DNA of 64,000 nucleotides from Ypsolopha sequella. Its lineage: Eukaryota; Arthropoda; Insecta; Lepidoptera; Ypsolophidae. Shown piece by piece: positions 47,601 through 58,343 of this stretch. The notes below the pieces were generated by a model. It did no database searches. It saw nothing but the letters and a program-made list of their open reading frames with translations, and was not told where the DNA came from. The DNA lies in contig OW203990.1 of the NCBI GenBank assembly GCA_934047225.1, positions 22,547,045 to 22,611,044 of the forward strand, in the 5' to 3' direction. Position 1 is the stretch's first letter. Every line of letters begins with the position of its first letter. A program made the position numbers and the translations under genes.

Positions 47601-50004
47601 CCGCTTAAATTCTAGTAAGAATTTTGAAGAACAAACTCAAACTCTTAAAGTTCTTGGCTTACAGTGGTCGCCTGATTCTGACGAGTTCTCTTTTACTGTA
47701 TCGCTAGATAGTCGCCCATGTACTAAACGCAATGTTTTGTCCGTGATAGCACGTCAGTACGACGTCCTCGGCTTTACCGCTCCTGTGATCTTGTACGCAA
47801 AATTACTCTTGCAGAAAATCTGTATTTTAAAATTAGACTGGGATGAAACACTACCCTCTGATATTGCGCAGATTTGGCAAAACTATTTGAAGGAGCTACC
47901 TGTTTTGCGGGATTTACGTATTAAACGCCACTTAGACGTGTTCCAAAATTCGAAAATTTCGATAATATCATTTGCAGACGCAAGTGAACGTGGATACGGA
48001 TGTGTCGTATATATTAGAGTACAAGATGACTCAGACACTTGCACTAGCATTCGGCTGGTATGCGCAAAGTTAAAAGTCTGTCCGCTCAAGACCGTCAGTG
48101 TCGCCCGCCTTGAGCTTTGTGCCTCGTTACTCATGTCGAAATTAACTCGTCGTGTAGTTGACGCTTATAAAATACGTCACAATATTGAACGTATTTACTG
48201 TTTTACCGATTCTATGGTAACTTTACACTGGATACATTCCTCACCGCACAGGTTTAAAACCTTTGTCGCGACGCGTATAACAAAAATAATATCCGCTATT
48301 CCCGCTGAATGTTTTTACCATACAGCTGGTTCTCAAAACCCGAGCGACTGTCTTTCCCGTGGTCTCACTCCCACGCAGTTGATGAGTCACCCGCTCTGGT
48401 TCACTGGACCTGCTTGGCTTTATCTGGACGCTAAAGAGTGGCCAATCAAAACAATAGAATCAGCTTCTATTGAAGAAAACTTGCCGGAATCAAAAACAAT
48501 TTCTCTTCCCGCTTTTAGTAATGAAGAACCGCATCCACTTCTTTCTCTTTCGGAAAGAATTTCGTCATGGCTTGTGCTTTTACACACAATCATTTACATC
48601 TACCGATTTTTACGTATTTTACCGCGCTCTAATATTTTTACCGCTACCGATATGGATTTCGCTGAAGTTGCATTGATTAAAGCTCTTCAAGCATTTTATT
48701 TTCTTGATGAAATAAAAAGATTAAAGTCAAATAAACTTTGTTCTCCCGCTTTAAATCGACTATCGCCATTTTTAGATAAAAATGGATTGTTACGCGTTGG
48801 TGGTCGACTTCGCAACACAGACATGACGTTCGATCAACAACACCCTGTGTTGTTACCTCGTAAAAATCATATTGTCGAATTGATTATCATTCATTATCAT
48901 CGCAAAAATTGTCACACTGGACCAGTGGCTTTAATGTCAATAATCCGCCAAAAATTTTGGATACTTTCCTGTCGAAATATTGTTCGTCGCGTAATACATA
49001 GCTGCAATTATTGTTTTAAGGCGAAGCCGAGACAAACCTTCCCTTTCATGGCAGATTTACCATCATGCCGCGTTAATGAGGCTAAAGCTTTTGTCCACTG
49101 CGCTGTGGATTATTGTGGTCCTATCAGTATCACTCCGTATCGAAAACGTGGAGTCCGTCCCGTCAAATGTTACCTCTGCATATTTGTATGCCTGGTGACT
49201 CGTGCAGTTCACGTTGAATTGGCAACTGATCTTAGCACGAACACTTTTCTTTCCGCGTTCAAACGTTTTTTATCTAGACGTGGAGCAGTGTCTTTCGTAT
49301 ATTCAGATAATGCTACGAACTTTGTAGGCGCTAGAAATGCCCTCTCAGAAATTTACAATTTGACAAACTCCGAAGAATTTAAAACGTCTTTCGCGAATGA
49401 ACTTGCCGATCATAGAATACAATGGAAATTTAATATTCCACGTAGCCCACATTTTGGGGGACATTATGAGATATATGTCAAAGGATTTAAGACGCATTTG
49501 CATAGAGTAGTAGGTACTCAACTGTTGACCTACGAAGAATTATTAACTGTAGTTACGCAAATAGAATGTGTCATAAATTCTCGTCCGCTTACGCTGCTGA
49601 GTGAAGATCCATCTGAACTTAGCGCGTTAACTCCTGCACATTTTCTGATGTCAACTCCTTTAAAAGAATTACCCGCTTGTAAGGTGGCTGATGAGCCAGT
49701 TAATTTATTACGTCGCTACGCGTTGCTTGATCAAATGGTAGAATCGTTCGCAAGGCGATGGAAGAATGATTATCTCCATCTTCTCCAGTCTAGAGGAAAA
49801 TGGAATACACCTTCCAACCCAATCAAAATTGGATCTGTTGTCGTTGTAGTTACCGATAACACTCCACCGCTTCAATGGCCGCTCGGTGTTATTGTAGCTG
49901 TATACCCTGGCAAAGATAATGTCATTAGGGTAGCTTCTGTCAAAACGACGACAGGTGTTTACAAACGACCTGTCGTGCGTCTTTGCCCTCTCCCATCTCA
50001 ATAA
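44662..50004 (+). CDS. BEL/Pao gag-pol polyprotein
   Basis: One uninterrupted frame of 1780 residues; the start may be M1 (44662) or M9 (44686). Order, by approximate residue: Gag (DUF1759-like) 125-330 with LVGFSGEATMWPTFYETF; Cys/His zinc-knuckle region 353-420; retropepsin-like domain near 515 with CDPASQSSF; reverse transcriptase with CYMDDI (YMDD at 930-933); RNase H-like domain from about 1095 (ISFADASERGYG; FTDSMVTLHWIHS); integrase zinc-binding HHCC-type region about 1410-1460; integrase core with Asp 1483, Asp 1549 and Glu 1603; C-terminal DUF5641-like domain 1680-1775. The polyprotein copies the RNA into DNA and inserts it. The protease motif Asp-Pro-Ala differs from the usual Asp-Ser/Thr-Gly. 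Confidence 0.96.
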   Translation: MPNFVLYNMPNSAEAAKLKMSYSLKKLKNKRQELFNRLQRVYDFSKTALEDVSSAELFMANVETLDTVRSEIHVIIDEINDTEVLINPNFEPNYQSWSAFEDLYSHCKYINRKLSHSSKSADSKVKAPRDMECPKKPTIKLPKLELVGFSGEATMWPTFYETFKTTIHDNPDLTDNERVQYLMGKLSGRALSICSGITPNATNYDIIWKTLVSTFQDSRSLATTYLDQMFEFRPLTTASSKNLDLFLDKFCSAVSCLKSLNIKDLSDFILMYLALKKLDVETARSFEMFKRGSDLPHYDELISFLREQTKILNRTAPAITAPAPNRSVNNNNNKTGYSTKSTHAFVSASTNNNCCPLCKQLKHYNLYKCPEFVKLDIEKRFQFIKSNNGCTNCLSITHNNSACKSSYNCRHCNCKHHSMLCRKQNVMNTHTALGQNITVSPRTHTQSSRLVDPAVSATNTEHMTNDSQSVPTASNNISLCNLQPNSQRNETCLLGTIQVIVKDSNGMSVRLRALCDPASQSSFSTVSCCEKLNLKYEKIPRAFVKGIGSSSNPIKGATNLKLFSRFDDSVSISLDTYVIDRITDNLPSVQVDLSTLSYLKGITLADETFYLPGEIDILIGASLFADILLSGRVSGPPGTPTGFQTIFGFTLIGNTPVYQNTACSISLCSYMEIEPPIDFILQKFWQLEEVHCEPASSPANDECEKLFINNVSRDPAGRYSVSLPFARNPNILGNSYHHAKKCFMSLERRFVSNADLRSEYNNIINEYLTKGYISPLHNDDQLSLGYYIPHHPVVRVDKSTTKVRICMNASTKTDSADGTRVSLNDTLHTGANLQNDLFLILLDFRLYEIAFTSDIKQMFLQVLVNADDRKFQKFLYRFDTCSPLIAYQFNRVCFGLRSSPFLAMRVVRKLCEDGSSAYPLAATVAARNCYMDDICYSTPTVQGSLQLRDELVGLLKAGGFELVKWSSNCQQLLDTLPDTHRLNSSKNFEEQTQTLKVLGLQWSPDSDEFSFTVSLDSRPCTKRNVLSVIARQYDVLGFTAPVILYAKLLLQKICILKLDWDETLPSDIAQIWQNYLKELPVLRDLRIKRHLDVFQNSKISIISFADASERGYGCVVYIRVQDDSDTCTSIRLVCAKLKVCPLKTVSVARLELCASLLMSKLTRRVVDAYKIRHNIERIYCFTDSMVTLHWIHSSPHRFKTFVATRITKIISAIPAECFYHTAGSQNPSDCLSRGLTPTQLMSHPLWFTGPAWLYLDAKEWPIKTIESASIEENLPESKTISLPAFSNEEPHPLLSLSERISSWLVLLHTIIYIYRFLRILPRSNIFTATDMDFAEVALIKALQAFYFLDEIKRLKSNKLCSPALNRLSPFLDKNGLLRVGGRLRNTDMTFDQQHPVLLPRKNHIVELIIIHYHRKNCHTGPVALMSIIRQKFWILSCRNIVRRVIHSCNYCFKAKPRQTFPFMADLPSCRVNEAKAFVHCAVDYCGPISITPYRKRGVRPVKCYLCIFVCLVTRAVHVELATDLSTNTFLSAFKRFLSRRGAVSFVYSDNATNFVGARNALSEIYNLTNSEEFKTSFANELADHRIQWKFNIPRSPHFGGHYEIYVKGFKTHLHRVVGTQLLTYEELLTVVTQIECVINSRPLTLLSEDPSELSALTPAHFLMSTPLKELPACKVADEPVNLLRRYALLDQMVESFARRWKNDYLHLLQSRGKWNTPSNPIKIGSVVVVVTDNTPPLQWPLGVIVAVYPGKDNVIRVASVKTTTGVYKRPVVRLCPLPSQ

Positions 50005-50091
50005 CTCCTTTCTTTGCCCCCGCTTCAAAATTTCGTTATTCTCTGTCTTATTTTTACTTTTCTATTCTTATTTTAAAACCAATGGTTTTAA

Positions 50092-50104
50092 CGCCGGGGG
50101 CAAA
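50092..50104 (+). promoter_or_regulatory. BEL polypurine tract
   Basis: gccgggggcaaa directly before the 3' LTR; the G/A run is the expected plus-strand primer. Confidence 0.55.
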
Positions 50105-50570
50105 TGTTCGCGCCACTTCTTGTGGCTCTCATACTGCGGGGTAGTTGTGAATTAATATTTTCAACTGTCATTTTCGCTGCATCTCCACCCGCTTAGTTTT
50201 GGACGCAAATCAATCAGTCGTCAATCAGAAGCCTTTCACGCCGGAGGTATACGCTGATTGTCATTCGACTAGGTCCTACCTCGACCCTACCGCCCGCCAT
50301 TTTTGAGATCGCACCCGCTGTGCGCCTCATTTTCATCTATTACTATTACGAAGAAGATTAGCCGAGAAGAGCGCAACCAGGCACGAAGAGGAAGAAGAAA
50401 ACCATCTTGGAGAACACCAGAGACTTGGTGGCTCAGGCGAAGCGTGGTTTGTGGTGCATGCAGCTCCTTCCCAAGGTCAGATCTTTCATCTTCGTAATTA
50501 TTTCTCTTCACTTCCCGCTATTTTTAAAACCTATGGTGATACAAAGCACTGCCGTCATATCGCGTGCTCA
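50105..50570 (+). repeat. BEL 3' LTR
   Basis: Same as the 5' LTR over 462 bp, then CTCA, followed directly by the GGGTT duplication. Confidence 0.92.
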
Positions 50571-51911
50571 GGGTTCAGAAATCCAATATGGGTTTTACAG
50601 AGTGCGAAGGGAAGGTGGTCAAAAAAAAGTCTCACGTGATTAATGGATGGTCCCTTACCTATTACTTACAAAATTAAGTTTCCATGAGTACTCAGTAAGT
50701 CATTGAGTAAATACCGTATCGTACCTTCGTGGCCTTGTTGGAATTAGTGTTTTGTACTGGAACAACTAGTAAGTATTAAGTATTTTCGAGACACGAGCCT
50801 TAATCCTATGGAAATAAAGCTCTCTTTCGTTTGTTTTAGATAACTCGATCTATTTTAGTAGCCTAATTACGTGTGTAACAAATTATGATCGTTAAAACTT
50901 AACATAGACCAAAACTAGTTTTCTTGAAAATGAATGTAACATGTGTGTGGTTTTATTGGTGTACCACGCATTATAAACAGCATGTAAGAAACTAATAATA
51001 ATTATTATTATATTATTATTTTTATGATAATTAATTGGCGCAAGTATTGTGGAAAACTTGTTTCTGTGTAATATTGGAATGCCTCACATTTTAAAAGAAG
51101 TGATGATCTCTTTCGAATCGTACTTTTAACAAATAAGTTTTATGTTGTAAGTAAATAGATGTATCAGTAAATACTGTAATATTCTGACTGATTTTATGAC
51201 TTTTCCCCCATTATGTACTATGTTTCTTTATGTCGTAATTGTCAGAGAAGAGAAAATTATTGTAAATATATAAACTTGTCTTACTTTAAGTCTTTCAAAT
51301 AGTATATAGTCTTCCCGATTCTGTGACAGGTAAAAATGTATGTGTTTGAGAAATAAGCAAAATTATTTAGTATATTAATGAATTGAACTCCGAAATAGGA
51401 TGTTTGTCGATAGATGAATAATCTTCATAGTGTTTTAGTGCATGATAAAGTATTTAACATTTGTGATAACTTTGGGAACTCCCGTATAACATATTAATTA
51501 TATTTTGATTTGCTTCCATTCTTGTTCATTGTTTCTTGCCTATTGCTATCTGCATGAAATAATAACAGCGACATTATTCTCTAAGTATTGATCGATATGT
51601 AGCATGTAACAAAAAGTGAGATACAGTTTGTTGAGTGTTAAGTATTATTTTATGATTAATTTTACAAAATGACTGTACATATTGTCTTTATATTGATTAA
51701 AGTGCCAGATTTAATAATATTAACGTTCTTTTTCTTCATCCTAAATAAAATAAGACATGAGCAGAACTTATAACTTTGAAATGAAGGTAAGTATTCACGA
51801 ATCGTCTTAAGGATTTAGTCAGCATAAAATAATAAATAACCGCGCACAAACAAAACCGCAATGTATAAATAAACTGTATATTAATTCCAACATCTGTATA
51901 TTAATGCCTAA
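50571..51911. other. intergenic space between converging fps and eIF2B-alpha
   Basis: AT-rich with no coding frame. Plus-strand poly(A) signals aataaa lie at 50813-50818 and 51744-51749. For the minus-strand gene, a variant signal (attaaa on the minus strand, tttaat at about 51711 on plus) lies about 200 bp past its stop. The 3' UTRs may overlap. Confidence 0.5.
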
Positions 51912-52193
51912 CTACAAATACAACTTAATAAGTTCATCGCTGACCGCACTAGGAGTGAGGATGCCCAAATCTGTGAACAACAAGGTGATGTACGCCGGCG
52001 GAGTGTAGTCCACTAACGGATGCTGCTTGCGGAGGTCCACGCCCGAGCGGATCACCCCGGAGAGGTACTTAAACTCGTTGGGGAGGTCCTGTTGATTCAG
52101 GGGGTACGTTCTGGAGAACTTGAAGCTCTCTGTCAGGACGTATACTGGTCGCTTTAGTTCCAGAGCCGACATAGCCACGGTGTACGTGCCGAT
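51912..52193 (-). CDS. eIF2Balpha: eIF2B subunit alpha, last exon
   Basis: Acceptor cctcctatttcag, phase 0, 93 codons and TAG (51912-51914). It reads [20 protein letters not shown], then [20 protein letters not shown] and [20 protein letters not shown] ending LIKLYL. This is the highly conserved C-terminus of eIF2B-alpha. The protein is the regulatory alpha subunit of the guanine nucleotide exchange factor for eIF2; as a dimer it bridges the eIF2B decamer and senses phosphorylated eIF2. Confidence 0.98.
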   Translation of the reverse strand: MGTYTVAMSALELKRPVYVLTESFKFSRTYPLNQQDLPNEFKYLSGVIRSGVDLRKQHPLVDYTPPAYITLLFTDLGILTPSAVSDELIKLYL

Positions 52194-54348
52194 CTGAAAT
52201 AGGAGGATGACGGTTTGAGGAATTTGGCTTGTGTATGTTATTACACAGGTTAAAATTTAAATTATTATCCATCCATCCATCCATCCATCAGCCTAGTTCG
52301 TCCACTGCTGGACCAGCCTTTCCAGGACTTTGCCACTTCCAGCGGTCATCGGTGTTATCAATATAGGAAGCCTGGCGGAAACATTAATTATTAAAAAATA
52401 TAGTATATAATTTTTTACCTACAATGGAATGGAGCAGGTATTTAGGATGAGAGGTTGTTGTGCACTCCGTTGTAAGCTCATGTCTCTAGAACGACTGAAC
52501 CAATTCTAATCTGTTTTTAGGCAAATGATTAGTTTCATGTTAAGGTGGTAAAGCCGTAAACAGAAATGAGCTCAGAATGTTAGATGGCGCCACGCTCTAA
52601 GAAACTAGAACAAATTAATGATTATACCTGTTATTGTTGCTTTTGGGTATTAATTGAGTTGATATGCGGATAAAGCAATTTATTTCACGACGCTTTGGAG
52701 TGATAATAAATGTGAAATCCCTTTGCTTTTACTACACTTCCAAATGTTTCATAAATTCATTAGTTGTCAAACTAATACGCACACTAGTAAAGGCAGTTCT
52801 GCCAATGTGTGAGTTTATTCATTCATAAAAATCAAATCGATACAAAACGTAAAACGTTGCCGCTCCGTATTTTACCGCGGAAGCAGAGCGGCAACGTATT
52901 GACTTTGCAAAACAAGACAAAATATTAGATTATTATACAATTGTTGTCAGCATTGGTATGAAACCAACATTTATCAATATTTAGATAAAAAAAAACAAGA
53001 TGATTTATTTATTACATATTCTTCACAGCGGGATTATATTGAACTAGCTTTTGCCCGCGGCTTCGCCTGCCTTCATTAATTTTTTGTATAGTCGTATCAA
53101 TAATAATATTAATATATCGTCACGACATGAATCCCCGAAGGGGTGTCAGAGGTGTTCCGTGTGCGAACTGTGAAATGTAAGTCACAGTCCACACTCGATA
53201 CACCCGCGTTTCACCGACGAATATATTACGTCCCAGTCGTATCAAATCTGTAATTTTTTAGTACGTAAACAGCTGACTCTGGTTTGGAGTATTTTTGATA
53301 CTCATCATATCTAATTTGATCACCATGGAAAGTGTCTTTGGCGAGGCCGAAGTCCGCCGAAGACCGAGCCGCTTTTCTGATCGACACTATTTTTTGTTCT
53401 CTGAATTAAACCTCTGCTAATGTGTCTTTGATAAGTTTTCAATAACGACATAATTTTTTGTATGGACACTTTTATTTATTTTACTGCAAACTTTCGTGTC
53501 GTTTCAAAAGAAAGGGATTCATAAGCTGATTGTAAAAATGTACTTGGTACAGCACCACTTTATTTCAAGCACTCGTTTCCAAAAAAAAAAACGTTCTCCA
53601 AACAATACTAAGTCCTTCATTCAGGAAACGGCTGAGGAATTTTCGTGTTTGATTTTTTTTTTAAACGAATGGCTGAAATGAAATGTAGAATATGTTTACC
53701 ATCAGCTCATGAAGCACTTCCCTTTGATAACGAAAGGTTTCAAAAAAAAAACATTCAAATTTTTTTTAACTAACACTAGTCTGTCTAACTCTAACTTCAC
53801 AAGGCGAGATTGGGCTTTATGTCTATTGTTTGCCAATTATTATCGAAAATCGATAACAGAATGGGTTACACTAATTGAAGGGTCTCGAGGAAAAACAACA
53901 CATGTCAAGTTTTGAAAATTTACAACAGAGGCAAAAAACATTTTCCATAATACATGTTAGCTTACAGTTTTCATTTTTATATCAAATTTAATGAGTAAAT
54001 ATACAACTTGTTCTTCAATATTTACAAAAAATCAATAATTACACCTTGACATAAGTTGTTTTTCCAATACTTGGGAAATTTTCATCTTTATCAAGAAATA
54101 TGATTAACAATGGTATTCAAAAGCTTTTCACATTTTCCAATTATCGAATTATGTTAATGTAAAAATAGAACAAACAAACTAAAAAAAAAAAAAATAGGAA
54201 AGGAATAATTGGTAAGTAAAAACCCAAAGTGAATATTTAATTGTTTTATTTTATATTTTTATATGTCTTTACGATACAGAAAGAAAAAGACAAATGCTAA
54301 AATTAAGTTAATTCCTGTCAAATAAGTTAAATTTTGTTACACTAATGT
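52194..54348. other. eIF2B-alpha intron (part), repeat fragments
   Basis: Contains an (ATCC)n run at about 52267-52290, a LINE-type fragment at 52290-52385, a small hairpin (cgttgccgctc/gagcggcaacg, 52854-52900) and a reversed SINE tail at 53120-53235. No exon seen. Confidence 0.45.
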
Positions 54349-55640
54349 CTATTTAGGCTCCAAGCATTTTTGATTAGCAGGTACTCTCCTTAAAATTATT
54401 TCTGGCAAAACGCATCTTCTATAAAAGTCACTCAGTTTTGGAATCATGTTTTTAATGAACTCATCATCTTTTTGAATTATTATTACTTTTATAGGGCTGC
54501 CAACGTCCACAAAGCAAATCCGGTAGCACTTGTCTCTCTGAGCCACTTTCAATTGTCCCTGGATCTGAAAAAAAAGTATTTATCTTAGTACCTATTTATT
54601 CACAAATTCATAGTATTTATTATATTATATTATATATACAGCTAGAGCACATACTTGGTAATAGTAATTATGTTTTTTATTAACGTCCAGGTGGCTGTTA
54701 CTAAATGTTAGTGAAAAGTTTTTTTTTGTTTGTGCTACTTCTTCCAGTGTCTTTGACAATCTTGCAACGGAAGAAAAGCATTTTACTTCCACAATGGCGT
54801 TTTCACCCTCAACAATATCTGCAAAAAAATATATTATATTAAGTTACAACGTAAAGTAAGGCTTTGATGAATATACTGCATGAGATAATAAATATTGCAC
54901 ATGCTGCAGTATTTATTTTTTATGCCCAAAAACAAGCATTTTTTTGTTTCCTTTCCAATTATGCAAGCCTGAAAATTAAACAATCTATAGGTAAAGAGCT
55001 ATAAAGAGATAAAGACAACAATTCATACATACATACATATAAAACACCAGATTGTTCAAATAGACTTTATCAGAAAACTTTGCTCGCTCGTTCAAGAAAT
55101 CAGAACTAAAACTTATCAAATAACTAAACTTACTATTCCTGAATTGGCATTAAAGTTGTGTCCATAAGACCTCTTTGACCAGCCTCCATCTACATGTACT
55201 GTTATAGGTATATGGAACTCCATCCGAGCATATGTGCCCTTTTTCAACGGCAATTTGTTTTTCTTTTTTTCCAGCTTCTAGCATTTCTTTATACTAGTGT
55301 TCTTCCCATACTTTTCCCAAATGTAATTCAGTTTTTGCATACTTTTTTTGTGAAATCGTGGGTATATCCATAGCGGCAAGCAAATTGTCACTTTGGGCAT
55401 AATAACTCCCTCCGGTTAGAATTCCCCACACAAATGACTGGTTGATTTTCTCGACACCCTCCGTCTTTCCTACATAAATTTGATCACAAGTGTTGCATTT
55501 AAATTGGAAAGTGCTACTCAGTCCATTTCTTTCTTCTCGAACAAGCTCCAAGTGGCCACAAGTGCAGTGTTTTTTGTGTTCAGTTTGGATTTTCAAAGAC
55601 CATTTTAATAAATATTGAATATCTACTATACGATACTTCT
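54349..55640 (-). pseudogene. Mutator-like / YqaJ-domain protein, broken copy
   Basis: Three exon-like pieces on the minus strand. (a) 55134-55640: CTCGHLELVREERNG, INQSFVWGILTGGSYYAQSD, GKVWEEH, then a TAG stop (55294-55296), then EMLEAGKKEKQIAVEKGHIC and, after a 4-bp frameshift near 55190-55200, VDGGWSKRSYGHNFNANSG; this matches the arthropod 'Mutator-like transposase domain' proteins. (b) 54655-54818: DIVEGENAIVEVKCFSS ... KKHNYYYQ, the ExK part of a YqaJ nuclease. (c) 54349-54564: IQGQLKVAQRDKCYRICFVD ... SDFYRRCVLPEI, its C-terminus. Splice sites of b and c keep phase. The middle of the protein is missing, since only 315 bp separate a from b. It lies in an eIF2B-alpha intron, same strand. 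Confidence 0.75.
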
Positions 55641-57109
55641 ATGGCAGCATTAGGTTGGTCACAAGAACCCTTCGGCTCATTTGTGCGCCAGGTCGACTGG
55701 AAGGAAATACAATATTTTTAGAGTAAACATGGTAAGATGTTGTATGTCGTGCCCTCTTATCGACACTCTGACTAACATAATTAATTTTCAAAATAGCGAT
55801 AAAATATTTACCTTTTCTCTTCACCATAGCAACGTTTCATGGCAGCTCTCGAACGCTTGCTGTTCTGTTCACTTTGTGCCCGGAATATTCATGCTTGATA
55901 ACAGCACGCTTCATCGTGGTGGCATTCAAATAACTTTCTTTTCTCTATTTATAACGAATTGCTGTACTTATTACTCTGAATCTCTGAAAATCTATTTCGT
56001 TCGTTCACGTTTGTTTACGCAAAAAGAAATCAGTTGAGCGTCAGCCATTGTTGATTATCGTGTTCAACACAGATCGAGCGCTTCATGCAATGGCGACTGA
56101 TTAGCGTTGTGAATTGCTGTCAAAAGCTAGCACTTAAAACGCTTGACGTGATAAATATGCAATGTTGACATGGCCGCTACCGTTCCGAATCTTCACACAA
56201 TGTACGGTGACAAATAAAAAAAATACATTCTAAGGAATTATGGTAGTCGATTTTTGTAATAATAAAATAAGAAATGTTTTTTTTTTATTGAAGTTAATTT
56301 GAAATAATTTTACCTGAGACATTGATTTGTTTTTTATATCGTTAATAAATTTAACAATATTGTAAGTTATTATTTTGTGCTACAATCGGAACAAAGTTTT
56401 ATGAATGAAACGTATTTGTACGACCTATCATGGACTTCTATGTGTGCGTAAGTCTCACCAATACACACAAAAATCTTGCAAATTTCAACTACTTTTGATT
56501 TATTAATGGCGTAATAATTAAACAATATTCGAATAATATTATTGCATATGCGGAAACTAGATTTTTTGTTGATTTTTATAGCCATATTTGAGAAGTCTGT
56601 TTTGAAGTAATTAGGGCATGTATCCAATTATAAAATCGTAAGAAATTGTGTTGGTTTTACCACCTTAACCCGTAAAGTAGATATTGCTACATAAATTAAA
56701 AAACCTTTAATTTAGTTCATGTACATTTATTACATATATTTTTTTATTAGATTAAATTTGACGTGTAAAAAGTGTATTATTTATACCTACTTTGCAAAAT
56801 AAACTATTTGAATTTAAAAAGAAAATAAATAAATAAACTTACACACGCACTATGATGAAAATTAGCTGCGTGGGCTAATTGCTATGACTAAACCAAGATG
56901 AAATGAATTTTCGTCGGCTTGGCTGCATGGCTTTTTTCCCCTTGATCAAATTCGTCGTTATAAAAATTCTTTACCCCCCAAGGGCGTTAATGGATTTTCA
57001 TTCGTTTATTTTCTCCCTAGGGCAAAAAAGGGGCTCTTCCCGTGTTCGGGAAGAGCCCTTTTTTGCTGAACATGTTTGAGAAAAATAAATAACCGTTAAA
57101 ATAACAAAC
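55641..57109. other. eIF2B-alpha intron (part), hairpin at 57022
   Basis: AT-rich without exon signals except the hairpin listed next. Confidence 0.45.
57022..57066. repeat. strong short hairpin next to a splice donor
   Basis: gcaaaaaagg(gg)ctcttcccg and cgggaagagcccttttttgc pair around a tgtt loop, with arms of about 20 bp and one extra G. It lies 43 bp beyond the donor of the exon at 57110 on the transcribed minus strand. It resembles a bacterial intrinsic terminator in shape, but the context is a eukaryotic intron. Confidence 0.8.
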
Positions 57110-57254
57110 CTTATTGATGATACCGCCGCTCTCTGTGACGCCTTCAGCTCCGAGCATGACGATGTCGACTTGCTCCATGATGTAGCCGACTGCTGAGTCC
57201 AGGATGAGCGTCGCGTCGATACCGGCCGCCGTCAGCTCCTTATGCATATGCTCG
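57110..57254 (-). CDS. eIF2Balpha: eIF2B subunit alpha, exon
   Basis: Acceptor taattgattgtcag, donor AATAAG|GTTTGT. It reads (G)-EHMHKELTAAGIDATLILD then SAVGYIMEQVDIVMLGAEGV and TESGGIINK, the conserved AVGYIME.....GAEGV.E.GGIINK core of the alpha/beta/delta subunit fold. One base completes Gly from the previous exon; it leaves phase 0. Confidence 0.97.
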
Positions 57255-58343
57255 CTGACAATCAATTAAAAGATGTATTATTTTGACTATGACATAGCCT
57301 CAAAGATAACAAACTGAAATGGTAGTAGTTTGGTCACATACTACTCTTATCTATGGTCACATCCGCCGAAGAACTGACAACCGATGGGGAAAAGTTTTCG
57401 AGTAGAGACCAAGAACCGGCAGACGCAGTGTCAGTCGAGTCCCTTTATCAATGAAAACGTGGACACACTGGACAAAAGCACCAACATTTTTTTCATTGGC
57501 AGATACAGGGGGGGATATGGCGGCCGATCCTCCCCTCTCAAAACACCCATATAATTCCACATATTTGACAATTTGTTTTGACTTTTCCATTCGATTCCAG
57601 TGCACTTTTAGACAATATAGGTATATAAGGTATAGCAAAAAGCACCTATAGGCTTAAGGCACCTAAAAACTTCATTTTTTTTTACTCTCTGATAAACCTT
57701 GTCAAAGTGGCCCACCCCAAAATCAAATCCTGGATCCACCCTTGGTTTTTTACAGGTACTAGCACCGTCGGCCATCTTGGATTTTACTTTGTAAACTGCT
57801 GCCGTTAATTCGAGAGAATGATGACAGAGTGTGGCGATATCTCGAAAAAATACTACAAGTCAACAAGAGCTTCTTCACGACAAAAATAAATAAAGGCACG
57901 TTAAAGCAGAAGGAAATTTTAGTTATAGCACGAGCTCTTTGAAAGGTGACATTTATTTATACAGCCAAATATTGGCAAGTAATAATAATAAATCAGCAAC
58001 ACGGATCGTAATACTTTTTGCTAATTTTGCCAAATAAAATGTTGACTTCCTATAGTAACTGACTCGGAGCTGGACTCGGGAAAACGATAAAAACAAATTA
58101 ACGAGTTTCACAAAAAGGGTAATAGAACATTGATCACTTAGATACAGAGTCTTAATTCAATATGATTTCCGCTACATAAATAAAATGACAACCTCTATAT
58201 AAGGTTCTTAAATTCAAGTGAACACAGTATCGCTAATAGACAACTTTTCGCCAAAAATAATATATTTTGCGCTTTTTTTTAACTTTTACGTAGAAATTGA
58301 GTCAGCTGATTCATTAGGTTTTGTACTAGGAAGTGGAAAATAT
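57255..58343. other. eIF2B-alpha intron (part)
   Basis: No exon seen. A possible degenerate transposon fragment surrounds 'gatacagggggggatatggcg' (57500-57540). Confidence 0.4.

Larger units (their letters stand above)
43734..50570 (+). mobile_element. BEL/Pao LTR retrotransposon, full length
   Basis: The element has two LTRs, a primer-binding-site-like stretch, one long gag-pol frame and a purine-rich tract next to the 3' LTR. A 5-bp direct repeat GGGTT flanks it (43729-43733 and 50571-50575) if the LTR is taken as 466 bp, TG...CA at its 3' copy. The LTRs match over 462 bp and the coding frame is uninterrupted, so the insertion is recent and may still be competent. It lies in the same orientation as fps, 402 bp past the fps stop codon. 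Confidence 0.95.

Noticed and set aside
57022..57066. Rho-independent bacterial terminator
   Set aside because: Shape fits, but the surroundings are a eukaryotic intron between eIF2B-alpha exons, so bacterial DNA is not supported.
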